Shown in pieces: positions 6,096-13,548 of a stretch of 20,384 nucleotides of DNA. Location: positions 1-20,384 of the IMG/VR virus record IMGVR_UViG_3300042934_000481. The stretch is one strand, 5' to 3'. The translations under genes were made by a program, and so were the position numbers. The stretch is from a virus. Numbering within the stretch: position 1 is the stretch's first letter; the number at the start of each line of letters is the position of its first letter. The notes beneath the pieces were generated by a model. That model was given only the letters and a program-made list of their open reading frames with translations, searched no databases and was not told the DNA's origin.

Positions 6096-9000
6096 TTACC
6101 CCAAATAGCCGAGACGAACACGCAACACGTTATTGGCGTCATAGACAGAAACGTTCAGTGAGTTGATCACCAAGCGGCCCTGTCCCGGGACAATGCCGTT
6201 TATTTCCAGAGTGCCGTCTTTGTTCAGGATCCAGCCTTGCTGGCCCGCGATGTAGTTGGTGGAACTGATGTAGCTGCCGATCTTGGCGTTGGTTATCGTT
6301 CCGTCCTGAATGAACGCCGAGTTCATGAACACCTGCCCACCCTGCACGGCGAACGGCACCGCGATGGCGCCGCCGGCAATGGTGTTGACAATGGCGAACC
6401 GATCAGCGCTGACAAGGAACTGACTCTGCAATCCGGCTGGTCCGTTCTCGATACCCAGTCCCACACCGGCCGCGATGTACTGACCCGTCCCTGAGTTGTA
6501 CTGCATCTTCACCGACCAACTCGCAGAGACCTTGCCGTTCACGTCATTGACGATGGACGTGTTTTGCTCAATCGCTGTTTGCTGCGTTCCGACTGTGGTG
6601 CTGAGCTGAGTGATTGCCTGGGCGGTGGCTTCTTTGTCAGTGGCAACCACCTGGCGCAGATCCGTCACGTTCGCCTCGTTCTCGCCCACCTTGGCATCCA
6701 GCGTGGTGATCTTCTGCGCACTGGCAAAATTCTCAGAAGCCCTAACCTTGCTTTCAGAAGCGACTGCCGCCGTAGTGCTCCATCCTTTCAGCGCGTCAGC
6801 GAGATCGCCCTCCCCGTCGTCGTCTCGAAACGATGCGCGCAGAGCCTCGAACGCTGTCGCCTGCGCAGTGACAGCGCCGTCGAGCTCGGAGATCTCCGTG
6901 GTGTTGGTCGCGACCTGCTGGGCAAGCCCATTTGCCGTTTCCACGGTCTGGCCCACATCGAGCCAATACGCAGGATTCGGAGGCGGAGTGTCGATAGGCA
7001 CCGGGCCGGTGGCCTGATAGATCCGTTTGCCCACCACGACTAGGTCAGACTCCTCGTAGGTGTCGTCCGGGTTGTAAGTCTTCAGCCCATCCAGCGCATC
7101 GATCTGTGCCTGCAACCCCGGGATCTTGTCGATTTCGTCGAGGATGTCCTGCCCCAGCTCCGTGCGGCCGATCTCACCGGCGATCATTTCCAGAATTGCC
7201 GCGGCGTCAGCGCTCGATTGTCCCTGCACGCCGGTGCCGATCGGAAACCACGGACCGATGTTCCCGATCTTGTCGACGATGCGGCCCCAGAAGTAGAAGG
7301 TCACGCCCGCGCGCAGGCCGAGCATGGAGAAATCGCTCTGCGGATAGGCAAGGTCTGTCAGCTTGGTCGCGGCCTCAAGATCGGTCGTCGGCCCGTACCA
7401 GATCTCCGTGCGCTGGCTGTCCTCGGCGCCAGCAGGGAATCCCCACTTGAGGTAGATGCCGAATAGCAGCGGCGTCGCGGTCAGATAGGCCAGCGCCGGC
7501 GGCAGCCCCTGCTTACCGCTGAGGTTGGTCAGGATCGAGTTGCGCCACGGCGACGTGATGTCGAAGGCGCTCACTGCGCGGACGCGAGCCACGTAGGCAC
7601 CTGCATAGATGCCGACCACGTCCACACTGGTCATGCCAGTGCGTTGCAGCTTGATCCAGTTGCCGCTGTCCTTGCGCCATTCGACGTCATAGCCGACCGC
7701 ACCGTCCACGGCGTCCCAGTTGATGGTCATGGTGGCCACGGCCAGCCCCTGCACAACCGATGAAGTCGACGACAGCGAAACGCTCGCCGGCGCCGGAACG
7801 ACGGTGATCGGGATCACGCTGATCGGGCGTTCTTCCAGGCGTGCGCCGGTATCGATAAATGCGAACTTGCTCGGTTCAAACTGCAAAGCACTGATTTCGT
7901 AGTCGCCCTCGGTGGTGCGCTTGGTGCGCAGCACGCGATAGAGCGGGATTGCCAGATCATCGGCGTCGAGCGCCCATTGCAACTGTGCAACCGGCGGCTC
8001 GCTGTAGGCGACCGTGACTGTCACCGCGCGCCCGTTCACGCTCTGCACTGTGCGGCCTTCGGCGCGACCGCCCGGCAGGTTGATGATCAACCGATCGCCA
8101 GCCTTGGCCTGGGTGTCGCGATCGAGCGTGATAGCCCGCCCTGCCACCGCCGAGATACGGCCGCCCACCTCACGACCAGCCAGCAGCGAATCCGCCACTG
8201 GGATGATGTGCCCGGGCAGCGGGATAACGCCTTCCATACCGGTCTTGAACGAGACGGTGCGGTCTTGGTTGTTGCTGAGGATCGCCCACTTGCCACGGCG
8301 CTGAGCCTCGGAGGCGCGGGTACAGCCAATGGCGCTGAGCTCGGTCGGCCGGTCGCCATAGCGGCGCTGCAGATCCAGGTCAGCGAACGGGATGACGTCG
8401 GTGTCGTAGTTGTTCGCCGGGTTGTCGTAGCTGACCAGCGCCCGGGTGTAACGGGTTTTCGCCGAGGCGCTGCCATAGGAGAACTTGCCGTCGATGACGT
8501 TCGACCGGGTGAACACATAGTCGAAGTCCTGCGCGCGCGGCATGTCCGCCTGCATCACCAACTGGCCCTGCGCCCAGTACGTCATGCCCCGGTAAATCGC
8601 CGAGATGTCACGCAACAGCGACCAGGCGTCAGCCTTGCCCTGCAGATTCATGTCGCAAAGGAAGCGCGGTTCCTGACCGCCCAGGCCGTTCGGCACCAAC
8701 TGGTCGCAATACTGGGCGATGCGGTACAGCTCCCACTTGTCGACCATGAACGGCTTGATGCGCTTGCCCAGACCGAACCGGTCTTCCGTGCAGATACCGT
8801 AGGTGATCCACGCCGGGTTATTGGTCCAAGCCGATTTCATCGAGCCATCCCACGTCCCGGTATAGGTGCGCGCGATCGGGTCGTAATTGCTCGGAACCAT
8901 CCAGCGGCGCGCCTTGCACTTTACGGTGACGGCGGGGATGTTGGTGAACTGCTCGGCGTCGAATTCGATGTAGAGCAGCGCGGTGTTGGGGTAACGAAGC

Positions 9001-9659
9001 TTGGCGTCGATCACCTCGGTGTAGCCGGCAATCCGCATCGTGTCGGCAACTTTGTTGTTGTTCTGGTTCGGGGTCAGACGGCGTACCCGGATCTGCCAGC
9101 CCGTGGCTGCATCCGGCAGATCGATGCGGCGCGATCGCTCATAGCGCGTGGTGGTCTTGCCGTCGACGGCGTCCACCAGCACCTGCTGATAGGCGCCGCC
9201 ATCGGTGGCGACGTCGATCGCGTATTCGATGCGGTAGCCACCAACGCCATTTTCGTCTGATCGCTGTAGACCTGGCCATGCGAAGCGCATACGCACTGCG
9301 GAAAGCTGGGTATTGCTGATCGAGCGAACCCACGGTGATTCGCTGCGCAGCTCTATGTCCAGCGACGTCTCGTTTTCCACAGACGGAATGCCCGGGATGT
9401 AAGTCTGATCCACCGAGCCCGGGCGCCAGTCCCACTTCACGTTAGGGAAGTTGTAGTTGCCGCTGGCATCGCGGATCGGCGTGTTGTCCAGGTAGATGTC
9501 GTAATCGGTCGGGACGCTGTCGAACTCACCCTCGCCCACGGCGATCAGCAGCTTTGCCAGGTTGGTGGAGCGCAGGCTGTCGCTGGCTTCGGTCGGCGAC
9601 TTCGGCTTGCTGCTACCGCCCTTCTCGCCGTGGATGTCGATCTTTGCTGGTGCGCCCAT
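6096..9659 (-). CDS. Tail tip / host specificity protein J-like
   Basis: A 1187-aa central tail-tip protein, close to the lambda gpJ size. The N-terminal about 600 residues form the tail-tip hub region; two fibronectin III-like domains follow (about 620-715 with INWDAVDGAVGYDVEW, and about 725-815 with TFYFWGRIVDKIGN). Next is a small aromatic segment (about 850-895, YNPDDTYEESD...YWLDVGQ) that resembles a carbohydrate-binding module. The C-terminal about 250 residues hold helical, coiled-coil-like repeats and then a DUF1983-like end (FAVQGGQVFMNSAFIQDG). The start has an excellent ribosome site (GGAGGAAAGC before ATG). It recognises the host receptor and triggers DNA ejection in lambda; here that role is inferred from homology and gene order. 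A terminator hairpin lies just upstream of the gene. Confidence 0.95.
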   Translation of the reverse strand: MGAPAKIDIHGEKGGSSKPKSPTEASDSLRSTNLAKLLIAVGEGEFDSVPTDYDIYLDNTPIRDASGNYNFPNVKWDWRPGSVDQTYIPGIPSVENETSLDIELRSESPWVRSISNTQLSAVRMRFAWPGLQRSDENGVGGYRIEYAIDVATDGGAYQQVLVDAVDGKTTTRYERSRRIDLPDAATGWQIRVRRLTPNQNNNKVADTMRIAGYTEVIDAKLRYPNTALLYIEFDAEQFTNIPAVTVKCKARRWMVPSNYDPIARTYTGTWDGSMKSAWTNNPAWITYGICTEDRFGLGKRIKPFMVDKWELYRIAQYCDQLVPNGLGGQEPRFLCDMNLQGKADAWSLLRDISAIYRGMTYWAQGQLVMQADMPRAQDFDYVFTRSNVIDGKFSYGSASAKTRYTRALVSYDNPANNYDTDVIPFADLDLQRRYGDRPTELSAIGCTRASEAQRRGKWAILSNNQDRTVSFKTGMEGVIPLPGHIIPVADSLLAGREVGGRISAVAGRAITLDRDTQAKAGDRLIINLPGGRAEGRTVQSVNGRAVTVTVAYSEPPVAQLQWALDADDLAIPLYRVLRTKRTTEGDYEISALQFEPSKFAFIDTGARLEERPISVIPITVVPAPASVSLSSTSSVVQGLAVATMTINWDAVDGAVGYDVEWRKDSGNWIKLQRTGMTSVDVVGIYAGAYVARVRAVSAFDITSPWRNSILTNLSGKQGLPPALAYLTATPLLFGIYLKWGFPAGAEDSQRTEIWYGPTTDLEAATKLTDLAYPQSDFSMLGLRAGVTFYFWGRIVDKIGNIGPWFPIGTGVQGQSSADAAAILEMIAGEIGRTELGQDILDEIDKIPGLQAQIDALDGLKTYNPDDTYEESDLVVVGKRIYQATGPVPIDTPPPNPAYWLDVGQTVETANGLAQQVATNTTEISELDGAVTAQATAFEALRASFRDDDGEGDLADALKGWSTTAAVASESKVRASENFASAQKITTLDAKVGENEANVTDLRQVVATDKEATAQAITQLSTTVGTQQTAIEQNTSIVNDVNGKVSASWSVKMQYNSGTGQYIAAGVGLGIENGPAGLQSQFLVSADRFAIVNTIAGGAIAVPFAVQGGQVFMNSAFIQDGTITNAKIGSYISSTNYIAGQQGWILNKDGTLEINGIVPGQGRLVINSLNVSVYDANNVLRVRLGYLG

Positions 9660-9675
9660 GCTTTCCTCCAGGCAT

Positions 9676-9698
9676 AAAAAAACCGCCTCGCGGGCGGT
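9676..9698 (-). terminator. Intrinsic terminator between gpI and gpJ genes
   Basis: On the minus strand a 6-bp GC-rich stem (ACCGCC / GGCGGT) with a 5-nt loop is followed by seven T residues. It lies inside the late operon, so late transcription must read through it, as an antiterminated polymerase would. The 16 bases from 9673 to 9688 are repeated exactly at 10324-10339, in the hairpin upstream of gpI. Confidence 0.8.
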
Positions 9699-9717
9699 CG
9701 GTGTGCTGCTGTCCTGC

Positions 9718-10284
9718 TTACACTTTGTCTTCAGCCAGGATCGAGGCCGAGATGATCATCCCGCCCCACCGGCGCTCGCCGATGCAGATCGGTACCGGGT
9801 TGCCGCTGGCTGTAGTGTTCTTGGCGCTACCGAAGGCGTAGGAAGGGGAGTTTTCGGGGGATGCGCTTTGCTTCAGTCCTGAGGCTTGCGGACTGAGCAT
9901 TTGGATGACGCCGCCGGCGATAAGACCAATCCCGGCCGGGGTCAGGTATGGCGCCGTAAATGGAAGCGCGTAGGATATCGCAAGCAAAACGACACCCACG
10001 ACAGTCTGCAAAACGCCTGCACGCTTGCTGCCCTCAATGACTGGCACGATCCTAATTTCCCTAGTGCCGCCAAGATCCAAATCCGGCTCGCCAACATTTA
10101 CGCGGTTTCTGAAGACCGCAAAGCGCATGCCCAGGCTGGACAGTCGCTTTATTTCCGATTCGAACCCTTCGATCGTGCAGCCCAATGATTTGAAAGCTTC
10201 ACGGCTTGAGCCTGAATCGATCTGTTTCAGGTGGGTTCTGCCGAATCTTTTTGCGAGAGAGCCTGAGAGCTTAATGACTGTCAT
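9718..10284 (-). CDS. Tail assembly protein I-like
   Basis: A lambda gpI-type protein made between gpK and gpJ and needed for tail-tip assembly. The N-terminal about 80 residues contain the typical VIKLSGSLAKRFGRTH start, resembling a ubiquitin-like fold. A hydrophobic Gly/Ala-rich segment follows (about 90-125, TVVGVVLLAISYALPF...AGIGLIAGG). The C-terminus has the PVPICIGERRWGGMIISA motif common in this family. ATG 10284 gives the usual N-terminus but lacks a clear ribosome site. The frame is also open to ATG 10326, just after a terminator T run, and a GTG at 10311 has GGGTGGA upstream, so the true start is uncertain. Confidence 0.85.
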   Translation of the reverse strand: MTVIKLSGSLAKRFGRTHLKQIDSGSSREAFKSLGCTIEGFESEIKRLSSLGMRFAVFRNRVNVGEPDLDLGGTREIRIVPVIEGSKRAGVLQTVVGVVLLAISYALPFTAPYLTPAGIGLIAGGVIQMLSPQASGLKQSASPENSPSYAFGSAKNTTASGNPVPICIGERRWGGMIISASILAEDKV

Positions 10285-10326
10285 GCCGGATGAATGCAGG
10301 TACGCTGCCACTTTTTGTCCACCCAT

Positions 10327-10350
10327 AAAAAAACCGCCTTGCGGCGGCTT
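10327..10350 (-). terminator. Intrinsic terminator after the lipoprotein gene
   Basis: On the minus strand a stem of about 8 bp (AAGCCGCC with GGCGGTTT, one G-T pair) closed by GCAA is followed by a seven-T run. It lies 4 bp beyond the lipoprotein stop codon and so would end the moron transcript. Its 3' side shares an exact 16-bp direct repeat with the terminator on the other side of gpI. Confidence 0.8.
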
Positions 10351-10354
10351 CAGA

Positions 10355-10696
10355 TTATTTGCATTTCTGGAGCGATTCTCTTAAATCGCCCCTTCCAATT
10401 TGTGACCATGCAACTCGCTGATAAAGCTTGGCGACGGAGCCCTTTGGGGCTGCTGTTATATCGAGTACATCATCCGTCTGTTGAGCAAAACCGCTAACGA
10501 TTCTGTAGCCATTGGCTGTTTCGCTCATGCTTGCGTTCGAGTTGTGCTCCTGCCATACAGGAAAGACACACAGCGCCAGCGCCTTCGGAGCTTTCGCGGA
10601 AGACACGGTTACTGACGGCCCTGACGCCATCAAGTCAGATGGTGAAGAACACCCCGCCAACAGCGCTACCGCCAGCGCTCCTACGATCAATTTCAT
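10355..10696 (-). CDS. Prophage-encoded lipoprotein (moron; 113 aa)
   Basis: The frame extends to 10879, but ATG 10696 has AGGAGTG upstream and begins a textbook lipoprotein signal: MKLIVGALAVALLAGC, with lipobox LAGC and lipidated Cys16. Ser at +2 favours delivery to the outer membrane. The mature protein is about 98 aa, with two further Cys residues, one in an LALCVFPV segment and one next to the C-terminus. I do not recognise a family. A possible own promoter upstream, a terminator directly downstream and placement inside the tail operon fit the classical moron pattern. Small phage lipoproteins of this kind often block superinfection by masking a receptor (Cor-like proteins are an example), but no specific similarity is claimed. 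Confidence 0.8.
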   Translation of the reverse strand: MKLIVGALAVALLAGCSSPSDLMASGPSVTVSSAKAPKALALCVFPVWQEHNSNASMSETANGYRIVSGFAQQTDDVLDITAAPKGSVAKLYQRVAWSQIGRGDLRESLQKCK

Positions 10697-10723
10697 GCAG
10701 GTCACTCCTGTGGGAAAACCGGG

Positions 10724-10750
10724 AATGTAGCACTGCTTAGGGAAGTGCAA
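10724..10750 (-). promoter_or_regulatory. Possible promoter of the lipoprotein moron
   Basis: On the minus strand a TTGCAC box (10745-10750) is followed, after 15 bp, by TACATT (10724-10729), which has TG one base upstream as in extended -10 promoters. The spacer is shorter than the ideal 17 bp, so the call is tentative. It lies in the 85-bp gap between the acetyltransferase stop and the lipoprotein ATG. Confidence 0.4.
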
Positions 10751-10781
10751 GAAGTCCGGGTGAGCAGCGATTTCGAGCGGA

Positions 10782-11195
10782 TCACGGGATAGATGAAATA
10801 CACACAATAAATTTGTTGTCTCCTTCCATCTGAACCTGATACTGCCGAAACGTCTTTGTCCAAAACGGTACTGACTCATCCACTGAGTTGACGGTGAGCT
10901 GCAATATTCCGCGATCTCGCATTTCGGAAACGAGCTTCGCTACCGCAAGCCTCCCCACGCCATGCTTCCTATGCTGGGGCGAGACAAAGAGGTTAAACAA
11001 TTGGCTACCAATGTTTCGGTAGGTGATAAATCCGACGAAATTTCCAGTTTCGGCTATTAAATAAACGACCTCATCATGTTCAAGAGAATCACTCCGGACA
11101 GAGCTAACTCCACACGGGCCACTCACTCTTAACAGACTGGTCGCCCACGCCTCATCGCTAGAGGTTGCAAGCTTTAACTCTACCGATCTTGACAC
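10782..11195 (-). CDS. GNAT-family N-acetyltransferase
   Basis: The family transfers acetyl from acetyl-CoA to an amine on a protein, peptide or small molecule. The acetyl-CoA-binding motif A is clear: LFNLFVSPQHRKHGVGRLAV, with the Q/R-x-x-G-x-G/A loop as QHRKHGVG, preceded by a beta strand (FVGFITYRN) and followed by a long helix. A C-terminal FWTKTFRQYQVQ segment fits the end of the fold. The frame is open to an ATG at 11282 (166 aa), but GTG 11195 has GAGGAT upstream and gives a normal 137-aa length and about 120 bp of intergenic DNA, so I prefer it. The substrate is unknown. It lies in the low-GC moron block and is divergent from the next plus-strand gene, so it is not arranged as a GNAT toxin-antitoxin pair. 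Confidence 0.8.
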   Translation of the reverse strand: MSRSVELKLATSSDEAWATSLLRVSGPCGVSSVRSDSLEHDEVVYLIAETGNFVGFITYRNIGSQLFNLFVSPQHRKHGVGRLAVAKLVSEMRDRGILQLTVNSVDESVPFWTKTFRQYQVQMEGDNKFIVCISSIP

Positions 11196-11314
11196 CAGAA
11201 CTATCCTCAAAAAGTAGTCGAGAGGAACTTGTCGCAGAGGTTGCCTGTACGAATTCCCAGTAGCAATGCCTTGTCTCTCCATAGTAGCTTTCAGCCATAC
11301 AAGGAGTGGCGTAA

Positions 11315-11596
11315 TTGGCTTTATCTAACCCCCAGAGGGCAGACCTGCTCAGGTATGCGTTCAGAGAAATGCCTGAGGTGCCGAACGGTGCCTTTCATTT
11401 TCGATTATTCATATTCGACGTGCTTGAAGGTAGCTCAATCGATGCTGATGACTTTGCGAACCGATTTGTCCCTCCGGGTAAGCCAATCGACAAAGAGCGA
11501 TGGGCAATGCTTCCTCTCATCTGCGATTACATTCATTCATCGCAAGATCTGCAGTTCAAAACTGTCGACATGCTGAAACTAATGCATGCCATTTGA
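11315..11596 (+). CDS. Hypothetical protein, TTG start (93 aa)
   Basis: I do not recognise this family. The TTG at 11315 has AAGGAG at 11301-11306, eight bases upstream, a strong site that supports initiation at a non-ATG codon. The protein looks helical with several aromatic residues and no membrane span or signal. It runs against the late genes and so is probably made in the lysogen rather than with the tail. The gene has visibly lower GC (about half) than the flanking tail genes, suggesting separate acquisition. Confidence 0.65.
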   Translation: MALSNPQRADLLRYAFREMPEVPNGAFHFRLFIFDVLEGSSIDADDFANRFVPPGKPIDKERWAMLPLICDYIHSSQDLQFKTVDMLKLMHAI

Positions 11597-11636
11597 AGGA
11601 CTCCCCAGTCCTTTGCCTGCAAGCCCAAGGACTGGG
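11596..11636 (+). repeat. Triple AAGGACT/AGTCCTT element forming two alternative hairpins
   Basis: AAGGACT (11596-11602) pairs with AGTCCTT (11607-11613) across four C residues, giving a 7-bp stem. The same middle segment extended to CCCAGTCCTT (11604-11613) can instead pair with AAGGACTGGG (11627-11636), a 10-bp stem. The two folds exclude each other. The element lies between two plus-strand genes, about 40 bp before the ATG of the second. No T run follows the second stem, so it is not a simple terminator; an RNA switch or a processing site is possible but unproven. Confidence 0.55.
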
Positions 11637-11676
11637 ATTGCGCCAATTTCGGCGCGTTTATGACCTGGAGGTCAAA

Positions 11677-11880
11677 ATGGCAAAAAAACCTGAAAACGCT
11701 GGAAAGGCGTGGAGCGCGGCTGACGTAGCCGAACTGAAAAAACTGGCCAAAGAAAACACACCAACCAGGGTAATCGGACTAAAACTAGGCCGATCAGAGG
11801 ATTCCATCTACTCGAAAGCTGCAGAGGAAAATATAAGCCTCAAACCGACGAACCAGTCTCCTTACAATCGCCAGAAGTAA
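11677..11880 (+). CDS. Small conserved HTH-like protein (67 aa)
   Basis: The frame is open from 11500, but ATG 11677 has CTGGAGGT upstream and begins the compact MAKKPENAGKAWS product. I recall proteins with this opening and an NQSPYNR-type end being common in Pseudomonas and relatives, without an assigned function. Residues about 11-50 (WSAADVAELKKLA ... TRVIGLKLGRSEDSIYSKA) look like a small Myb/SANT-like or sigma-region-4-like helix-turn-helix, so DNA binding is plausible. The last 41 bp overlap the convergent 53-aa gene on the minus strand. Confidence 0.8.
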   Translation: MAKKPENAGKAWSAADVAELKKLAKENTPTRVIGLKLGRSEDSIYSKAAEENISLKPTNQSPYNRQK

Positions 11881-12001
11881 GGTAGGCAACGCTTGATTCA
11901 TATGCCTGGCGCTGTTCATGGCTCCACTCATGATCATGCTCCGCCAGAGAAAGCGCCATCGAGTCCAGGCACTTGAGCAATTCTGCTTTGTCGTTATCCA
12001 T
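11840..12001 (-). CDS. Small hypothetical protein immediately after gpK (53 aa)
   Basis: I read this gene directly from the minus strand. ATG 12001 lies one base after the gpK stop codon, and GGAG within the last codons of gpK is 7 bases upstream, so translation is probably coupled to gpK. The product starts MDNDKAELLKCLDSMAL, contains an EHDHEWSHEQRQAYE segment with closely spaced His and acidic residues, and ends KETGSSV. It is soluble and helical in appearance, with no family I can name. Its 3' end overlaps the convergent plus-strand HTH-like gene by 41 bp, so transcripts of the two would be antisense to each other. Confidence 0.6.
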   Translation of the reverse strand: MDNDKAELLKCLDSMALSLAEHDHEWSHEQRQAYESSVAYLTSGDCKETGSSV

Positions 12002-12002
12002 T

Positions 12003-12788
12003 TTAGTTCTCCTGCGGCCCGGCCGCGTTATGTGACTGTGAATCTTTGTGCCTGAGAATCAGGCGTGTACGATCCAGCCACGGCCCACCAAAAACGATGA
12101 CCTCCGATGGCCGGCCGTACAGGTGGTGCAGCAGGAAAGGCCCCGGCCCGAATGTCGCAGCATCCTCACCTGGCAACGCGGGATCGGCGCCGAGGAAAAT
12201 CCCGGCGTGGTTCGGAAAAACCGTGCGCCCCACTTCCATCACGATCATGTCGCCGCGCTGCGGCTGGTTGACGCGGTAGAAGCCGGCGGCCTCGTAGTTC
12301 GCCTCGTACAGGCTGGTGTTTTCCTTGCTTTCCCACCAGCCATCGGCGCGCTTGAACGCTTCGAACTCGAGTCCCCACTCGCGCTTATACCAATCAGCGC
12401 AGACCTGCCAGCAGTCCCAGGCACCGTGAACGAATGGCCGCTTGAGCAGCGGCACCTCGCCGGAAGGCATGACCGTGCGCATGTCACCCTCGGGCCAGCT
12501 CAGGATGTGCCAGGGCATCGCCGTCGCTTCGCACATGGCGAGGTCGCGCGGTGAGGGCCTGGTGGTGGCGTCCGGATGCGAATGCACCACGCCGATCACC
12601 TCACCGATGTCCTCGGCCGCCGCGTACTCCTCGGGATCGATCCGGAACTCTTCGTTCGGTTCGGTCGAGACGTTGCTGCAGGGAAAGTATTGTTCCTTGC
12701 GGCCGATCGCCAGCAGAAGCCCGCAGCACTCTTTTGGGTACTCGGCTGCCGCGTGCGTCTGGATCGCGTTCAAAATGTGCTTTCGCAT
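12003..12788 (-). CDS. Tail tip protein K-like (JAMM plus NlpC/P60 domains)
   Basis: A 261-aa two-domain protein as in lambda gpK. The N-terminal JAB/MPN domain has Glu20 (YPKECCG) and a full H-x-H-x7-S-x2-D zinc motif (His69, His71, Ser79, Asp82), as in metal-dependent isopeptidases. The C-terminal NlpC/P60 domain has the likely catalytic Cys126 (HGAWDCWQ) and His194 (FPNHAGIF), as in cell-wall peptidases. It probably works in the tail tip, in assembly or in local peptidoglycan cleavage on entry. It starts 1 bp after the gpL stop. In this phage gpK and gpI, usually adjacent, are separated by about 1.7 kb of accessory genes. Confidence 0.93.
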   Translation of the reverse strand: MRKHILNAIQTHAAAEYPKECCGLLLAIGRKEQYFPCSNVSTEPNEEFRIDPEEYAAAEDIGEVIGVVHSHPDATTRPSPRDLAMCEATAMPWHILSWPEGDMRTVMPSGEVPLLKRPFVHGAWDCWQVCADWYKREWGLEFEAFKRADGWWESKENTSLYEANYEAAGFYRVNQPQRGDMIVMEVGRTVFPNHAGIFLGADPALPGEDAATFGPGPFLLHHLYGRPSEVIVFGGPWLDRTRLILRHKDSQSHNAAGPQEN

Positions 12789-12789
12789 G

Positions 12790-13539
12790 TCAGCTCCGCG
12801 CGATCAGAGAAACAGCTGGGAAGCCACCGTGCGGTAGCGGATTGTTTTCACCAAAGCGCGGCATGCAGCCCTTGCCCAACGTGGCGTCGCACTCGTCCAA
12901 CTCGGGGTTATCAGTAACGACACCGTCCTTCGTGACGTAAGGGCCGGTGTAGCCGCAGTTTGGCCCGCGATACCCGCCGGTGAGGCACCAATGGCAAAGG
13001 GTTGTGGCTTGCCGGCCGATTGATTCATTGCCGACGTCGCCCGGGCTCGCCAACTCCCAACTGACCGTCTCCCCGTCCTCGTTCGTCTTCTGGTCGATGT
13101 ACCAGACCTCGATCGTCTCTTGGGTTGGGTCAGCCGTCGGATTGCCGGCGGGGAAGTTGGCCGCGTCCAGGTACGTGCCCAGCGTGTGACGCATCGTCAG
13201 CTTGAACTCGAGCAGATCCTCGAACGCCAGACAGAGCGCAGTGATGCGCCCGTTTACGTTGCCCACTGACAATGTCGGCCGTACCGCAGTGCCGTCGCCA
13301 TTCGCCTCAATGCCGTCGATCTGCATCGGCCAGGCGCTGTACTCGTTGCCCTGCCAGTAGATCGCCTTCGCCGGCAGTTGGTCAGCATTGGCGCCGGCGG
13401 CAATCAACTCGGCCGGCGTGTGCGGTATCGCGTGCCCATGGAAGCGCAGCACGTCCGCGCCGTATTCCGTGCCGTCCAATTCAAAGAGCAGCACTTCGCT
13501 GCCAGGTTCAAGCACCTGGATGTCACTGATCAGCGGCAT
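12790..13539 (-). CDS. Minor tail protein L-like (Fe-S cysteine motif)
   Basis: A 249-aa lambda gpL-type protein of the tail-tip complex. The C-terminal part has cysteines at 185, 195, 217 and 225 (CHWC...GPNCG...DECDATLGKGC), a spacing very close to the four cysteines that bind a [4Fe-4S] cluster in lambda gpL; C182 is an extra one. The N-terminal part carries the ELDGTEYGADVLRFH region and the QIDGIEANGDGT segment usual for this family. It lies between gpM and gpK, in the standard order, with a 9-bp gap after gpM. Confidence 0.93.
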   Translation of the reverse strand: MPLISDIQVLEPGSEVLLFELDGTEYGADVLRFHGHAIPHTPAELIAAGANADQLPAKAIYWQGNEYSAWPMQIDGIEANGDGTAVRPTLSVGNVNGRITALCLAFEDLLEFKLTMRHTLGTYLDAANFPAGNPTADPTQETIEVWYIDQKTNEDGETVSWELASPGDVGNESIGRQATTLCHWCLTGGYRGPNCGYTGPYVTKDGVVTDNPELDECDATLGKGCMPRFGENNPLPHGGFPAVSLIARS

Positions 13540-13548
13540 GGTTGCCCC

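Noticed and set aside
7977-9260. Long plus-strand open frame (427 codons) opposite the gpJ-like gene
   Set aside because: It is antisense to a clear gpJ-like protein, rich in Arg, Val and Asp as expected of a shadow frame in high-GC DNA, and lacks a ribosome site and any known motif.
10782-11596. GNAT gene plus neighbour as a toxin-antitoxin pair
   Set aside because: GNAT toxins are usually in one operon with a ribbon-helix-helix antitoxin. Here the genes are divergent and the 93-aa protein does not look like a ribbon-helix-helix protein.
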